The position numbers and the translations under genes are program-made. The notes beneath the pieces were generated by a model. It had not been told where the DNA came from, did no database searches, and saw only the letters and a list, made by a program, of their open reading frames with translations. A DNA stretch of 64,000 bases from Wurfbainia villosa (Eukaryota; Streptophyta; Magnoliopsida; Zingiberales; Zingiberaceae): assembly GCA_025175895.1 (NCBI GenBank), contig CM045988.1, forward strand, positions 87,827,137 through 87,891,136. The letters run 5' to 3'. Of this stretch, positions 11,598 to 23,841 are shown piece after piece; positions within the stretch are counted from its first letter, which is position 1; each line of letters opens with the position of its first letter.

Positions 11598-13294
11598 CAT
11601 TGTCTCCTTCGGCGAGCATTTCTTCTCCGCGACGCAGCAATCCCTCTTCGCCTTCGACGCGCGAGCCCTTCTTCCATTTCATCGCTGCTGCCGAGCCCTC
11701 CCTCTCGGTTCCTCATTTCGCCGCTCCAGCCCTACTTCCGCCGCTGCGTCTTCGCGCCGCTGATCGCTGCCCAAACTTCGCCGCAGCCCTACCGCCATCG
11801 CTGGGTCGTCGCGCCGCAGCCTCGCCGTCACGCGGCTGCCGCCTACTCGTCGCTGCCCTTCCCTGTGCCCAGCCGCCCCATCGCCACTTGCCTCGTCGGA
11901 TGGGCGATCTGCCCTTTTCGACCGTCGACCCACCTGCAGCCAGTACCTCCAGCCGCCTCTTAGTGCACACGATCATTGTCGGATTCCATCGAACCAAGCA
12001 ACAGCAACCGGCGTCACCGCCATGGCAGATTGATCCGGTCGCAGAGAACTTCCAATGCTTGTGGTTCTTCTCGACGTTGTGGACGATTCGGATCGTCGCC
12101 AAGGACAAGGTAGTCTTCCAAGGGTAATGTTGGCTGTTTGATCTTCGTTGTTATCCTTGGTTTTTGTTGCTCTGTTTATGCCGTGGGTGTAGAGCTATGA
12201 TCGGTGGAAATGTGAATCTGGTACTTCATCGCTACATCCTTAGGCAGAAAATGGAGGTAATGAGAAGTGAAATTTTGTTTAATTGAATCTGATACAAACC
12301 ATACGATTAATTGGCTTGATTGATAGGTTAGTTAATCTGATGGGATTTTCTTGCAGTTAGACTGATTGGATTTAGATCTAATGTGAGTAAGATCGTTGAT
12401 CAAAAGCTTTGGAATTGAAGCCGGACTGGGTAAGTTTCGGTTTGTATCCATTATGATAGATGGTTATAGTTATTGGTCATTGTTTACTGATTTACCGTTA
12501 CTGGAAGGAGTCTATATTTGATAGAAATCCGATTGATGTATTTATGTGGATCGTTGATACTAGATGTGCAGATAAGATTGTCTGTTGTATCAAGAAGCTG
12601 GATGATTTTGGAAGAGGGTTGTTCTTCCAGATAAGCGATGGAAATTGATGCGGTGTAAGGTGAGCTCAGATTTTGATGTTTACGGATGTATACAAATATA
12701 TGAGTTGATTCATCTTATAGTATTAGATTATTTGGTGAATTAGTCAGGGATTAAGATGGATTAGATTCTTATTCCTACAATTTGATTATACTAGCATGTG
12801 ATTATATTGGATTCTACCGTTTCAGATATTGGATTCGAGGTAGAGATCTTGGAGGCGAAGACCGTCAACATGAGCTTCCTACCTACCTGGTCCGGGTAGT
12901 TGTATTTCATTCAGATTTAGTCATTGATATGAGCATGTTAGGTGTTCATATCACCTTGACCATGTTCTTTTTTATCGTATGCTTGATCCTTTACCGTTGG
13001 CTATTAACTCTATTGCTGATATCATGTTTATTTTATCATGATTAGGAGTTATACATATAGGTGATGCAAGTAACTTAGAATTTGTTTAAGTTAAGTGCAA
13101 ATGGTAAAGTCCGGATGACAACCTGATTGTACATTGGGCAAAAAGGTCATCCGTAGGTAGATAATGACTTTAACCTAGGGTTAGTTCTAGTACCCTTAGG
13201 TTGTATGTTACCACCGAACATGTGTTGTGTAAATGGTCAGAGGAATGATACTTAGGGTATCGCTACGGACCGGTGGTCCTAGCTTGTTATAATC

Positions 13295-13451
13295 AGATGA
13301 GTACGACTCTCTACAGGATAGAGAGTGCGTAAAGTAGATTAGTATGACTCTCTACAGGATAGAGAGTATTATGATCAGTTGAGTACGACTCTCTACAGGA
13401 TAGAGAGTGCGTCGAGTAGATTGGTATGACTCTGTACAGGATAGAGAGTCT
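13295..13451 (+). repeat. Tandem array of gactctctacaggatagagagt units
   Basis: Four units of about 40-45 bp. The core is a near palindrome (actctctacaggatagagagt). The array is inside the gypsy LTR, with the counterpart at 21185-21330 in the other LTR showing many small indels. Confidence 0.8.
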
Positions 13452-13904
13452 ATGGTGGATGTCTGTATGTGAGACATTGCATTCATGCATTTACATACGG
13501 CAAAGGTCTCCTTGTGGTTGAGAGGGTCGCCAGTCATCCTGCCTCCACGGTTACTCATAGGAGGAGTAACCGGTGTGAGGGCAGAGCATTGAGGTGCCGC
13601 ACTCTACCACTATAGACGGTGGTAGTTGGATTTGCGTGTCGTAGTCCTGCGTGTGTGGTACTCGACCACTCATGGGTAGTGACTGTCGGAGTGACCAACA
13701 GCAGGGACCCCCATCGTGTAGCTTGCTCTTTATGCTTATATGCTACTCGATCATACTGCCCACTCGGCCACTCGAGAGTAGTGGTTGGTGTTGAGTTGGG
13801 ACAGTTGTCATGCTCGAGCCACCGAGGCCACACTGGGTCGTGGTAGCTTTAGGTGAGCCGACATGACCATGCATGCCGCATAGTCAGATTCCGATGGCGC
13901 CAGA

Positions 13905-14000
13905 TATTACCATATATATATACATATATGCATGTATATATATATATATGGATGATTGAGATTAATATATATATAGATACAGTCTATATATATATGATTA
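13905..14000. repeat. TA-rich low-complexity run in the gypsy LTR
   Basis: Alternating ta/tata runs interrupted by catgcatg and gat. The matching run in the 3' LTR is at 21795-21890. Confidence 0.75.
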
Positions 14001-14812
14001 TTGTGATGTTGCATTTGTTTGTACTATGCTTGCTGTATTTGGGTGGACATCATATTCATGCATGTCTCTTACATTTGTTATACGATGGAGTCGGATATTG
14101 GTATGTGTTGGACAGACCATAGATACCTTGGCCTGTAGCATGAGTAGCTTATGTGTTGGTATTACTCTTCCTGTTATATATATGTTTGATATATGTTCAA
14201 AGTTGGATCGAGTAGTAAAGCACTGTGTATGTCCGCATTTTATGTTATTCATTTGCTTAGATGGTATAGATAGTCAGTATTTATATACTATGCTGATATA
14301 CCTGTTGTACATCTAGATTATGTTGTCGAAATACATATGATATTACATATATACATGTTTTCTATTACCTGCTGAGTTTTACTCACCACCCCCGCGGACC
14401 CTGGGTTTTCTGTCGCCCAGGTAACAGGTAGAAGACTTCGTGATGACATTGGAGCACCGCCGGCTGACATCGTCTCATCTCACCTCCGAGGCTCCCGTAT
14501 TGGTTTTGGGATTTGCGTCCGCCGTGTATTGTATTTGGAGTTTTCTTGATGTACATATTGTATATTCGGATTTTGTCGAGGTTCTGTGTTGTTGTGTTGT
14601 GTTAGTCATACCGGTATGCATGTGTGGGATTGATATCCTATTGTTGTAGTATGTTTCCGCTGTGTCTTGTGTAGTTTTTGTTTTCAGACATATATATTGT
14701 TGTTCTTGTGGGCCTACGGGCCATGTATTAACCCGAAATGTTGCCACGTACAGGGGAGGTGTCGTCCGTTTGATTTTCGGCTCGGTATGCTCTCGGGGCA
14801 TGACAACTTTAG

Positions 14813-14825
14813 TGGTATCAGAGCC
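14813..14825 (+). other. Primer binding site of the gypsy element
   Basis: TGGTATCAGAGCC begins 8 bases after the LTR terminus tgaca. It is initiator Met tRNA type, standard for plant gypsy elements. Confidence 0.88.
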
Positions 14826-17800
14826 CAAGGTTCTGCGATGCCATACAATGTGGTTTTGTGTCGAGTCTTGGATTCTCGGGAGTCGATTTGTTTAGTTTTG
14901 GTTTTCTGAGATGAGATGGACAGCGGCCTGAGCTCCAAGCAGCACGAGGTAAGAATTCCTGAAAAACTTATGGTTTAGTAGATATTTATCTAAATTTGAA
15001 CAGTAGGTGTATACAATAGAGTTATGACACCTGTGCAGACTTGTAGTAGGGGTCGTCCACCGAGACGACCAACCGGAGTTACCTTAGTGTTTATACTCTC
15101 GGTTTTAGTTGGCTATGCTTTTAGTATATATAACAGGGAATAACCTGTAGTATGTTGGTTATTATTCGTAACCGTGGTATGAGTTGACCACGGGAATAAC
15201 CTGTTGAGTCTGTGAGTCTTGAACCGTGTCGAAAAGGTGATTTACCTTTGAGAGCCGACTGATACCGAGTCGGAAAAACATGGGTCAAGTCGTCACATTT
15301 CTGGTTGAAATCAGAGATTTCAGCCTTAGAGATTTTCACTAACGGTGCTAGTCAGATCATTACCTGTGGGTAATGAACAGACTTGTAGATTATTTGTGAT
15401 GCAGATAGCGGAAGGCTAGGTTACGGTGTGTCATAGGGATTTTATCCCTGAGTTGTTCGTACTGAGTTGTATAACTTTGAGAGTACTTTTGAGTACTTAA
15501 CTCATGTTATACCGATAAAGAAGAGTTGTTTGCATTTCATTATCGGGATTAAGCCGGTATTTGGAGGAAAATGCAGAAAATAATCTTCGGGAAATAATAT
15601 ATCACTTGATCATGGTTTAGTGATGTTGAAAGAGAATATTTCCCCGTGTCACTTTTAGTGACACATTGTAAGGAATTCTTGAGCTTCAAGAAAGGGTGAT
15701 CGGATAGTAACAGAATATTGTGCAGAGTCGTGAGACTTGCGGAGGTTACGACCACCTAGTAGCTCAAGAAGATGAATGGAGGATTTAAGCCACCCAGAGT
15801 TATTGACTTATAGTTGGATAAGGATGTCGGGATCTTTTATCAGATCCTGCCGGAAGACATTGGATTGAGACAGGAGTTTAGAAATGACTCCGTACAAGGG
15901 TTTAGGAGATGAAGATCGATAAGCAGATATTGCAAGTCAGATATTGGAGTAAGAAGCCTCTGAATGTTGGACAAAAGGAGCAAGATCGGAGTCAGAGACC
16001 TCGGGGCTACTTTCCGATTATAGAAGACCAATCGCAGATCATCAGAAGGTTCTTGTGGATATCAACAAAATCAGAACAAAGACTCCGAAGGAATTGTGCG
16101 TGCAGTGCAGATCACGAAGACACGCGAAGCCAGATTATCCGTTGGAGTAGTTCAGCTGTTGCTATGGTGAGCAACTAGTACAGTGGAGGAGGTGTACTTT
16201 GAAGACTCAGTTGAAGACTATCCGGGATATTTCAGGAAGATGATACACCGTCTCGATAGCAGAGATCGACACCGAAGATTGGGTTATTTCGTCAGCAGCG
16301 ACCTACTACCTCAGGCGTGGTTGAAGTTCCGTAATACTCCTTCGAGAGATCGGCACTGGCGATCGTGAAGACATCTTAGAAGATTGGACAACAGTTACCT
16401 CCAGATGTGATTTGCTTAGTACAGAGGAGAGAGTATACGACGATGGTCGTATTTATTCAGTATTATATAGTTGCAGGTCGTAGGATTAAGTGATGAGATC
16501 AGATGGTCTAGGAAAAATCCCCATGGCATTCGTCGCAGAAATGTGACTGCCTTGTCGCAAACTGTTGGATCTGATCTGTTTTTCTTCGGAGAAAGACCGA
16601 GACCTGCGGGGAGCTTTTGGATCGGATCGACAAATATTTGATCGTTCAGGGTATTACTCTAGTTTTACCCTATGGATTAATATGTTGAGAGATGCTTGTA
16701 GTTACAGGTATCTGTAACTAGAACATTCTCAGTTGGATTAGAAGGGTCCTTTACATCGACTTGTGGGTCGGTGGTATCTCTACCGTCTGGTGAAATGTGG
16801 ACCAATAATTAAAAAGTCAAGGGAGACCCTTAGACTTAGATAGACATACTTTTATTAGACATATCCTTGAGGATGATCAAATTGTTAGAAGTAAGGTACG
16901 ATATGCTCTCGGATGTGTGTATAATCTGAGAGTATTCAGATATAGTTTCGGATGAACTCCAAGGCTTGTCGTTGCTTAGGCAAGTGGAGTAGGCGATAGA
17001 AATGATTGCGGAGATAGTCCGGTATCGAAGATCACATATCGAGTGATATTTTTGTTGGTATCAGTGTTGTTAAACACTATAAAAGAATTGGAAGAACGTG
17101 AGTTGCGATTATAGGAGATGTTGGAGGGGATATTTATCTATCCCAGTATTCCTCCTTGAGAAGATCCGGAACTCTTTGTTGAAAGAGAGATGGACCTTTG
17201 AAAGTATGCATTGATTATCGATGATGGAATACAGTAGTTATTGTGATGAATATCCTTCGTTATGGATAAATGATCTATTTAGATCAGCTAAAGACACCTG
17301 TGTATACTCTAAGGTTGGTTTACGACTGAAGTACTGATATTGTAGTGACATGATGTCATACGATTATCATTGTCGTTGTGATGATTAATATATATCATCA
17401 GCGTAGAGTAAAAGGGATGCAGGTGTGCAGAGATGACAATTTCATACTTGATATGAATTGTATGAGTTTTGATTAAGTTGTTAGACTAATTAATGATTTA
17501 GTCGTCCAGGGATTTGAGAATCGTGTATCCTGAACACGATTGGATCCGTTCGTGATTGTTGGAGTTGCGTAACTTGGCCATTGTTGATTGTGGTAGTTGG
17601 ATGTTGCGCACTCGACCACCCTAAATGGTGGTTTTCCTTGCATGGTTTGGTTAGTACCGTAGATGTGGATAGAATGCTTGGCATTACTATACCCCGGACT
17701 TATTTGACAAAGGTGATGATGGAAATCCTTTAGTCAGAAGCTGGTGAAATCAGTTACAAGACCTAGACGACGGTTAACTTTTACACGAGTATTAGTTAAT

Positions 17801-18880
17801 CCTTCCAGAGTGGATAAAAGGATGATGTATGCAAATGAGTCGTTTCAGGGATCGGAATGATTCCGATGCAGTTGAATGAGACATATCTTATGTCTACGTC
17901 AGTTAAGAAACTACGAGATAGTCTGTCATATACATGATGTGACTTTAGTAGTTATTATCTGGATTTGTAGTTGTATGGAGCAGGAATGCTCGTGAGATTT
18001 TAACTAATTATTGGGTAGCTAGTATAAAGTTGCTAGAACGCGAATAGTTATAATTTGCGAGATTTGATCGCTATAGTCTTTCATGCACTTACAGAGTGTG
18101 TGGTAGAGTGGATTTTTAATAGTTGATGGATTTCTCTTTAGAGAAGACAATTCCCCATCTCTGGTAGGGATAGCGTGTTCCGGACACGCATCCAGTTAAG
18201 GAAGAGTTGCTATAGGAGACACATTATTTGAGATTTACTATACATCCTGGTGGTATTGGGATGCACCGAGATTTAAAACATTTATATTGGTTATGGTATA
18301 AAGAGAGTTATAGCAGATTTTGCTGCTCGATGTTTAGTATGCCAGTAAGTGAAGGCTGAACATCAGAAACTCGCTGAATTGCTCTAGACAATTCTGATTT
18401 CGGAATGGAAGTGGGAGTATATCACTATTGATTTCGTTACGGGATTGCCTAGAACCCGTAAAGGTCGTGATGCGATTTGGATGATTGTGGATCAACTGAC
18501 CAAATCAGCTCATTTCCTTTCTATTCGTGGGTCGTACTTGTTGGATCATTCGGTAGAGTTGTATTATCGAAAAATTATCAGATTGCGTGAGGTACTCTTA
18601 AGTACCATATCGGATAGAGATTCGCGATATACCTCACGATTTTGACAGAGTCTGCACCAGACTATGGGCACAGAGCTTCGACTTAGTGCAACATTTCATC
18701 CGCGGACTAATGGACTGTCTGAGCATGACATTCGAACGTTGGAGGATCTATTCAGATCTTGTGTCGTGGATTACGGAGGTGTAGCTTGTCGGTTGGCTTT
18801 ATCTCCGACACTTGCGGGTGTTCATAATGTATTTCAGGTTTATAGGCTAGAAATCCGACCATGTTCGTAAGAGGTTACGA
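14826..18880 (+). pseudogene. Ty3/gypsy gag-pol remnant
   Basis: The internal region is heavily degraded, and no long open frame survives. Readable pieces: a reverse transcriptase fragment near 17160-17240 (LFVKERDGPLKVCIDYR in one frame); integrase zinc-domain debris near 18240-18350, ending CLVCQ; and the integrase core in an open stretch at 18445-18645. That stretch reads LPRTRKGRDAIWMIVDQLTK and STISDRDSRYTSRF, followed by a TGA where TTTTGG is expected. After the stop come MGTELRLSATFHPRTNGLSE and RTLEDLFRSCVVDYGG (18664-18785). The D, D and E catalytic positions (IDFVTG, SDRD, LSEH) can be seen but the frame is broken. Gag, upstream, is not recognisable. Confidence 0.8.
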
Positions 18881-19127
18881 TTCTACCTCGCCTAATGCAA
18901 CTTACTAGAGCCCGAGCGTAAGGAGCGACAGTAGTGGGACGAAAACCATCTGACTCGTAAAGGTTGGATGACAACATCAAAGGGATGAGGAGGCTATGTG
19001 AGAGCTGGAAGATACTATCCGAGTTCGATAGTCTCATCTGTCCACTTGAGGAAAGTATGTGGTCCTTTCGGAAACTTGCTTGAAGTAATTTTCCTTGTTA
19101 GTACGAAATTTGGGGACCAAATTTTTA

Positions 19128-19141
19128 TAAGTGGGGGAGAA
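19128..19141 (+). other. Gypsy polypurine tract
   Basis: taagtgggggagaa immediately precedes the TGTAAAATACC start of the 3' LTR. Confidence 0.8.
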
Positions 19142-22100
19142 TGTAAAATACCGCAGAAAAAAAAAATTATAAAACAAAATAAAATAAAATGTTGGATAAT
19201 TGGGAGAATACCCTATGGAATTTTCAGGAATTTTTAGAAATTTTTCTGGAATTAAATGGAAATATCTATGACTATTACGGGGAAAGATTTAATAGGCTTC
19301 GAAAAAGCCTGTTTGGGTCATCTGGGTATGAGGGGTTTAATAGGATTTAATTGACTTAAGTTTAATTGTAAAACTCTAAGGTCAATGGATTTAATGGATT
19401 GATCAACATCGGATCCAATTGTTTTTTTTCCTAAACCCGACCCGCTACTCAATAATAATGCCAAGCGGTAATGTTTCCTTCGGTTTTTCTTTCTTCCGAC
19501 TGTTTCTCTCGACGCAGCCGATCGTCTCCTTCGGCGAGCGTTTCTTCTCCATGACGCAGCAATCCCTCTTCGCCTTCGACGCGCAAGCCCTTCTTCCATT
19601 TCATCGCTGCTGCCGAGCCCTCCCTCTCGGTTCCTCATTTCGCCGCCCTACTTCGCCGCTTGCTCTTCGCCACATCGCTTCAAACCGCGCTGACCACTGC
19701 TCGCCATCGCTGGTCGTCGCGCCGCACCTCACCCGCTGGTGCCCGCCTACTGTCATTGCCCTTCTTCCTCGCGGTACCGCCATCGCCACTGCCTCGTCGG
19801 ATGGGCGATCCGCCTACCGGCCGTCGACCCACACTGCGGCGGTACCTCGGCGCCTCTCAGTGCACACGGTCATTGTCGGATTCCATCGAACCAAGCAACA
19901 GCAGCCGGCGTCACCGCCATGGCAGATTGATCCGGTCGCAGAGAACTTCCAATGCTTGTGGTTCTTCTCGACGTTGTGGACGATTCGGATCGCCGCCAAG
20001 GACAAGGTAGTCTTCCAAGGGTAATGTTGGTTGTTTGATCTTCGTTGTTATCCCTGGTTTTTGTTGCTCTGTTTATGCCGTGGGTGTAGAGCTGTGATCG
20101 GTGGAAATGTGAATCTGGTACTTCATCGCTACATCCTTGGGCAGAAAATGGAGGTAATGAGGAGTGAAATTTTGTTTAATTGAATCTGATACAAACCATA
20201 CGATTAATTGGCTTGATTGATAGGTTAGTTAATCTGATGGGATTTTCTTGCGATTAGAGATTGGATTTAGATCTAATGTGAGTAAGATCGTTGATCAAAA
20301 GCTTTGGAATTGAAGTTTGGATCGGGTAAGTTTCGGTTTGTATCCATTATGATAGATGGTTATAGTTATTGGTCATTGTTTACTGATTTACCGTTACTGG
20401 AAGGAGTCTATATTTGATAGAAATCCGATTGATGTATTTATGTGGATCGTTGATACTAGATGTGCAGATAAGATTGTCTGTTGTATCAAGAAGCTGGATG
20501 ATTTTGGAAGAGGGTTGTTCTTCCAGATAAGCGATGGAAATTGATGCGGTGTAAGGTGAGCTCAGATTTTGATGTTTACGGATGTATACAAATATATGAG
20601 TTGATTCATCTTATAGTATTAGATTATTTGGTGAATTAGTCAGGGATTAAGATGGATTAGATTCTTATTCCTACAATTTGATTATACTAGCATGTGATTA
20701 TATTGGATTCTACCGTTTCAGATATTGGATTCGAGGTAGAGATCTTGGAGGCGAAGACCGTCAACATGAGCTTCCTACCTACCTGGTCCGGGTAGTTGTA
20801 TTTCATTCAGATTTAGTCATTGATATGAGCATGTTAGGTGTTCATATCACCTTGACCATGTTCTTTTTTATCGTATGCTTGATCCTTTACCGTTGGCTAT
20901 TAACTCTATTGCTGATATCATGCTTATTTTATCATGATTAGGAGTTATACATATAGGTGATGCAAGTAACTTAGAATTTGTTTAAGTTAAGTGCAAATGG
21001 TAAAGTCCGGATGACAACCTGATTGTACATTGGGCAAAAAGGTCATCCGTAGATAGATAATGACTTTAACCTAGGGTTAGTTCTAGTACCCTTAGGTTGT
21101 ATGTTACCACCGAACATGTGTTGTGTAAATGGTCAGAGGAATGATACTTAGGGTATCGCTATGGACCGGTGGTCCTAGCTTGTTATAATCGGATAGTGCG
21201 ACTCTCTACGGGATGAGAGTCGTCGAGTAGATTAGTATGACTCTCTACGAGGATAGAGTATTATGATCGATTGAGTACGACTCTACAGGATAGAGAGTCG
21301 TCGAGTAGATTGGTATGACTCTCTGCGGATAGAGAGTCTATGGTGGATGTCCGTATGTGAGACATTGCATTCATGCATTTACATGCACGGCGACGAGGTC
21401 TCCCTTGTGGTTGAGAGGGTCGCCATCATCTCGCCTCACGGTTACTCATAGGAGTAACCTGCAGAGGGCAGAGCATTGAGGTATCTGCACTCTACCACTA
21501 TAGATGGTGGTAGTTAGATTTGCGTCGTAGTCTGCGTGTGTGGTACTCGACCACTCATGGATAGTATTGATCGGAGTGACCAGCTGCGAGGACCCCCATC
21601 GTGTAGCTTGCTCTTTACGCTTATATGCTACTCGATCACTCGCCCCTCGGCCACTCGAGAGTAGTGGTTGGTGTTGAGTTGGGACAGTTGTCATGCTCGA
21701 GCCACCGAGGCCACACTGGGGTCGTGGTAGCTTTAGGGTGAGCCGACATGACCATGCATGCTGCATAGCCGTATCTGATGGCGCTTTGCATATTACCATA
21801 TATATATACATATATGCATGTATATATATATATATATATGGATGGTTGAGATTAATATATATATATATACAGTCTATATATATATGATTATTGTGATGTT
21901 GCATTTGTTTGTACTATGCTTGCTGTATTTGGGTGGACATCATATTCATGCATGTCTCTTACATTTGTTATACGATGGAGTCGGATATTGGTATGTGTTA
22001 GATGACCATGCATAGATACCTTAACTGTAGCATGAGTAGCTTATGTGTTGTATTACTCTTCCTGTTATATATATGTTTGATATATGTTCAGGTTGGATCA

Positions 22101-22692
22101 GAGTAGTGTAGCAGACTTCGGGTATGTCTGCATTTTATGTTATTCATTTCAGTTAGACGGTATATGCTTGTATTTATATACTATGCTGATATACCTGTTG
22201 TACATCTAGATTATATTGTCGAAATACATGTGATATTACATATATACATGTTTTCTATTACTCTTGAGTTTTACTCACCACCCCGGACCACAGGTTTTCA
22301 CGCCCGGTAATGTAGAAGACCGTGATGACATGACATTGGAGCACCGCCGGCTGACATCGTCTCATCTCACCTCCGAGGCTCCCGTATTGGTTTTGGGATT
22401 TGCGTCCGCCGTGTATTGTATTTGGAGTTTTCTTGATGTACATATTGTATATTCGGATTTTGTCGAGATTCTGTGTTGTTGTGTTGTGTTAGTCATACCG
22501 GTATGCATGTGTGGGATTGATATCCTATTGTTGTAGTATGTTTCCGCTGTGTCTTGTGTAGTTTTTGTTTTCAGACATATATATTGTTGTTCTTGTGGGC
22601 CTACGGGCCATGCATTAATCCAAAATGTTGCCACGTACAGGGGAGGTGTCGTCCGTTTGATTTTCGGCTCGGTATGCTCTCGGGGCGTGACA
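19142..22692 (+). repeat. Gypsy 3' LTR
   Basis: 3551 bp from TGTAAAATACC to cgtgaca. It provides the full-length LTR for this family. Sequence between about 21180 and 22330 differs from the 5' LTR by many 1-8-base indels and substitutions, while flanking blocks are nearly identical. It is followed by actttagtg, the first nine bases found after the 5' LTR, before unrelated sequence begins. Confidence 0.85.
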
Positions 22693-22701
22693 ACTTTAGT
22701 G

Positions 22702-23236
22702 TTGATCACTTGGTTACCAGGATTCATAAACTTTAGTACTTAGCCTGGAGGTCTAGAGTTCGAATCCTGGGGAAGGCAAAAACCCACTTCTAGGGGTGGG
22801 AAGACCAGGTGAGTAACGACGGGCCAACAGGGGCGACGGTCGTCGACCAATAGGGGTCGCCGAATTCCGCCAACAGGGGTCAGGTGCCAATAGGGGCCCG
22901 GTCGTTATAATAAAAAGGCGCCTTTTTGTGTAGCGGCCAGGGCCTATCGACTGTTTGACCGCGATTAAGTCGACCTGCATCGCTGCCTATTCGTCGTTAC
23001 TCTGATCTTCCACCTGAAGTGAGTTTTGCCTTCCCGTCGAACTCTAGACCTCGTTAATGCTAAAGTTTATGAATCTGCAACCAAGTGATCACTTGATCAG
23101 TTTCGGTTACCGGATTCATAAACTTTAGTACTTGGCACGGAGGTCTAGAGTTCGAATCACGGGAAAGGCAAAAACCCACTTCGGGGTGGGAAGACCGGTG
23201 AGTAACGGCCAACAGGCGAGGCGGCGATGTCGTCAT
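22702..23236. mobile_element. Foldback-like insert with a tRNA-like B-box sequence
   Basis: A segment of about 90 bp (22702-22800: gatcacttggttaccaggatt ... gttcgaatcctgggg) recurs as its reverse complement at 23012-23093, giving a large inverted repeat. It recurs again in direct orientation at about 23100-23220. The gttcgaatcc string resembles a Pol III B box, so a SINE or tRNA-derived origin is possible, but no clear A box or full tRNA fold is seen. The loop (22820-23010) is G-rich with repeated ccaacaggggtc/ccaataggggtc steps. It lies between the gypsy LTR and the returning Sirevirus 3' region. Confidence 0.6.
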
Positions 23237-23841
23237 GTTTTATAAACTGAGAGTTCATGTTTTAAATAATTTTAAGGCAAAACTAGGCTTTCAAGTTGAT
23301 AAAAACTTTAGTGATTTTCAACATCTTTGAGTTTTTGCCAAACTATCAAAAATTGATTGCATTTTCATGAAAACTTATTTTTAATTGATAAAGGGATTTA
23401 CAAGAAATGTGTTTTCAAATTTTCATGATTTTTTCAAATTTTCTGGAATTTTTAATGAATTTTTGAATTTCGGTCCAAAAATCGAAAAATTTGGAAATCA
23501 GTGTCGATCATTGGTCATCAATCTGATCGATTGATGTCTTATCTACCAGAACCTATTTTATCATGTTTTAAGACTGATTTTGGTATTTTTCTCTCCTTTG
23601 ACTTGATGTCATTCTTGTATAACATATGTTAAATGTTTTTGATGGTGTCAAAGGGGGAGAAATGTAGAGTTTAAGTTAATCATGCTAGGGGGAGAGAATT
23701 AGCATCTGTTAAGGGGGAGTTGCATGTATTTAGGGGGAGTGTTTGATACTCATGTTATTTTACTTGCTTTCTTGCCTTATGTATTTTGGTTATTGTTTTA
23801 CTTAACTTAAACAGATTGCCACACATCAAAAAGAGGAAGAT
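23237..23841 (+). mobile_element. Sirevirus 3' internal region, second copy
   Basis: Matches 530-1146: same order of gggggaga-type strings (near 23653, 23690, 23715, 23735), ending in the PPT before the LTR at 23842. The protease-to-RNase H part of this element is absent from the window. The palindrome cluster corresponding to 795-835 is altered here (about 23500-23545). Confidence 0.78.

Larger units (their letters stand above)
11599..14805 (+). repeat. Gypsy 5' LTR, 5'-truncated
   Basis: Aligns with 19521-22692 of the 3' LTR, ending in ggcatgaca followed by the PBS. The first about 750 bases are GC-rich and give long Ala/Arg/Pro frames on both strands, which are composition effects rather than genes. 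Later sections include the tandem array at 13295-13451 and TA-rich runs at 13905-14000. Large blocks (about 12120-13260 and 14440-14805) are nearly identical to the 3' LTR, suggesting a fairly recent common origin or gene conversion. Confidence 0.85.
11599..22692 (+). mobile_element. Ty3/gypsy (Tekay/Del-like chromovirus) element, degenerate
   Basis: LTR element with long LTRs (about 3.5 kb), a PBS after the first LTR and a PPT before the second. Its internal region is decayed but recognisable from RT-like and integrase-like fragments. The 5' LTR lacks its first about 379 bp and is fused directly to the Sirevirus gag. The long LTRs and the integrase wording suggest the Tekay/Del lineage; no chromodomain can be read safely. 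No target-site duplication is identifiable, consistent with deletion at the left edge. Confidence 0.85.

Noticed and set aside
11568..12127. Long overlapping Ala/Pro/Arg-rich open frames on both strands
   Set aside because: They lie in the GC-rich part of a gypsy LTR, occur in several frames at once, and are not conserved as protein between the two LTR copies (compare 19419-20024).
12460..13045. Two open frames of 62 and 87 codons that are identical in the second LTR (20356-20941)
   Set aside because: Identity reflects the recent LTR pair at the DNA level; there is no domain, codon bias or start context to suggest a gene.
13295..13451. Regularly spaced repeats reminiscent of a CRISPR array
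   Set aside because: Units are contiguous tandem repeats in a plant LTR, with no unique spacers or cas genes.
22730..22790. Possible tRNA gene around gttcgaatcctgg
   Set aside because: Only a B-box-like string is seen; acceptor and D arms cannot be folded, and the segment is a repeated transposon arm.
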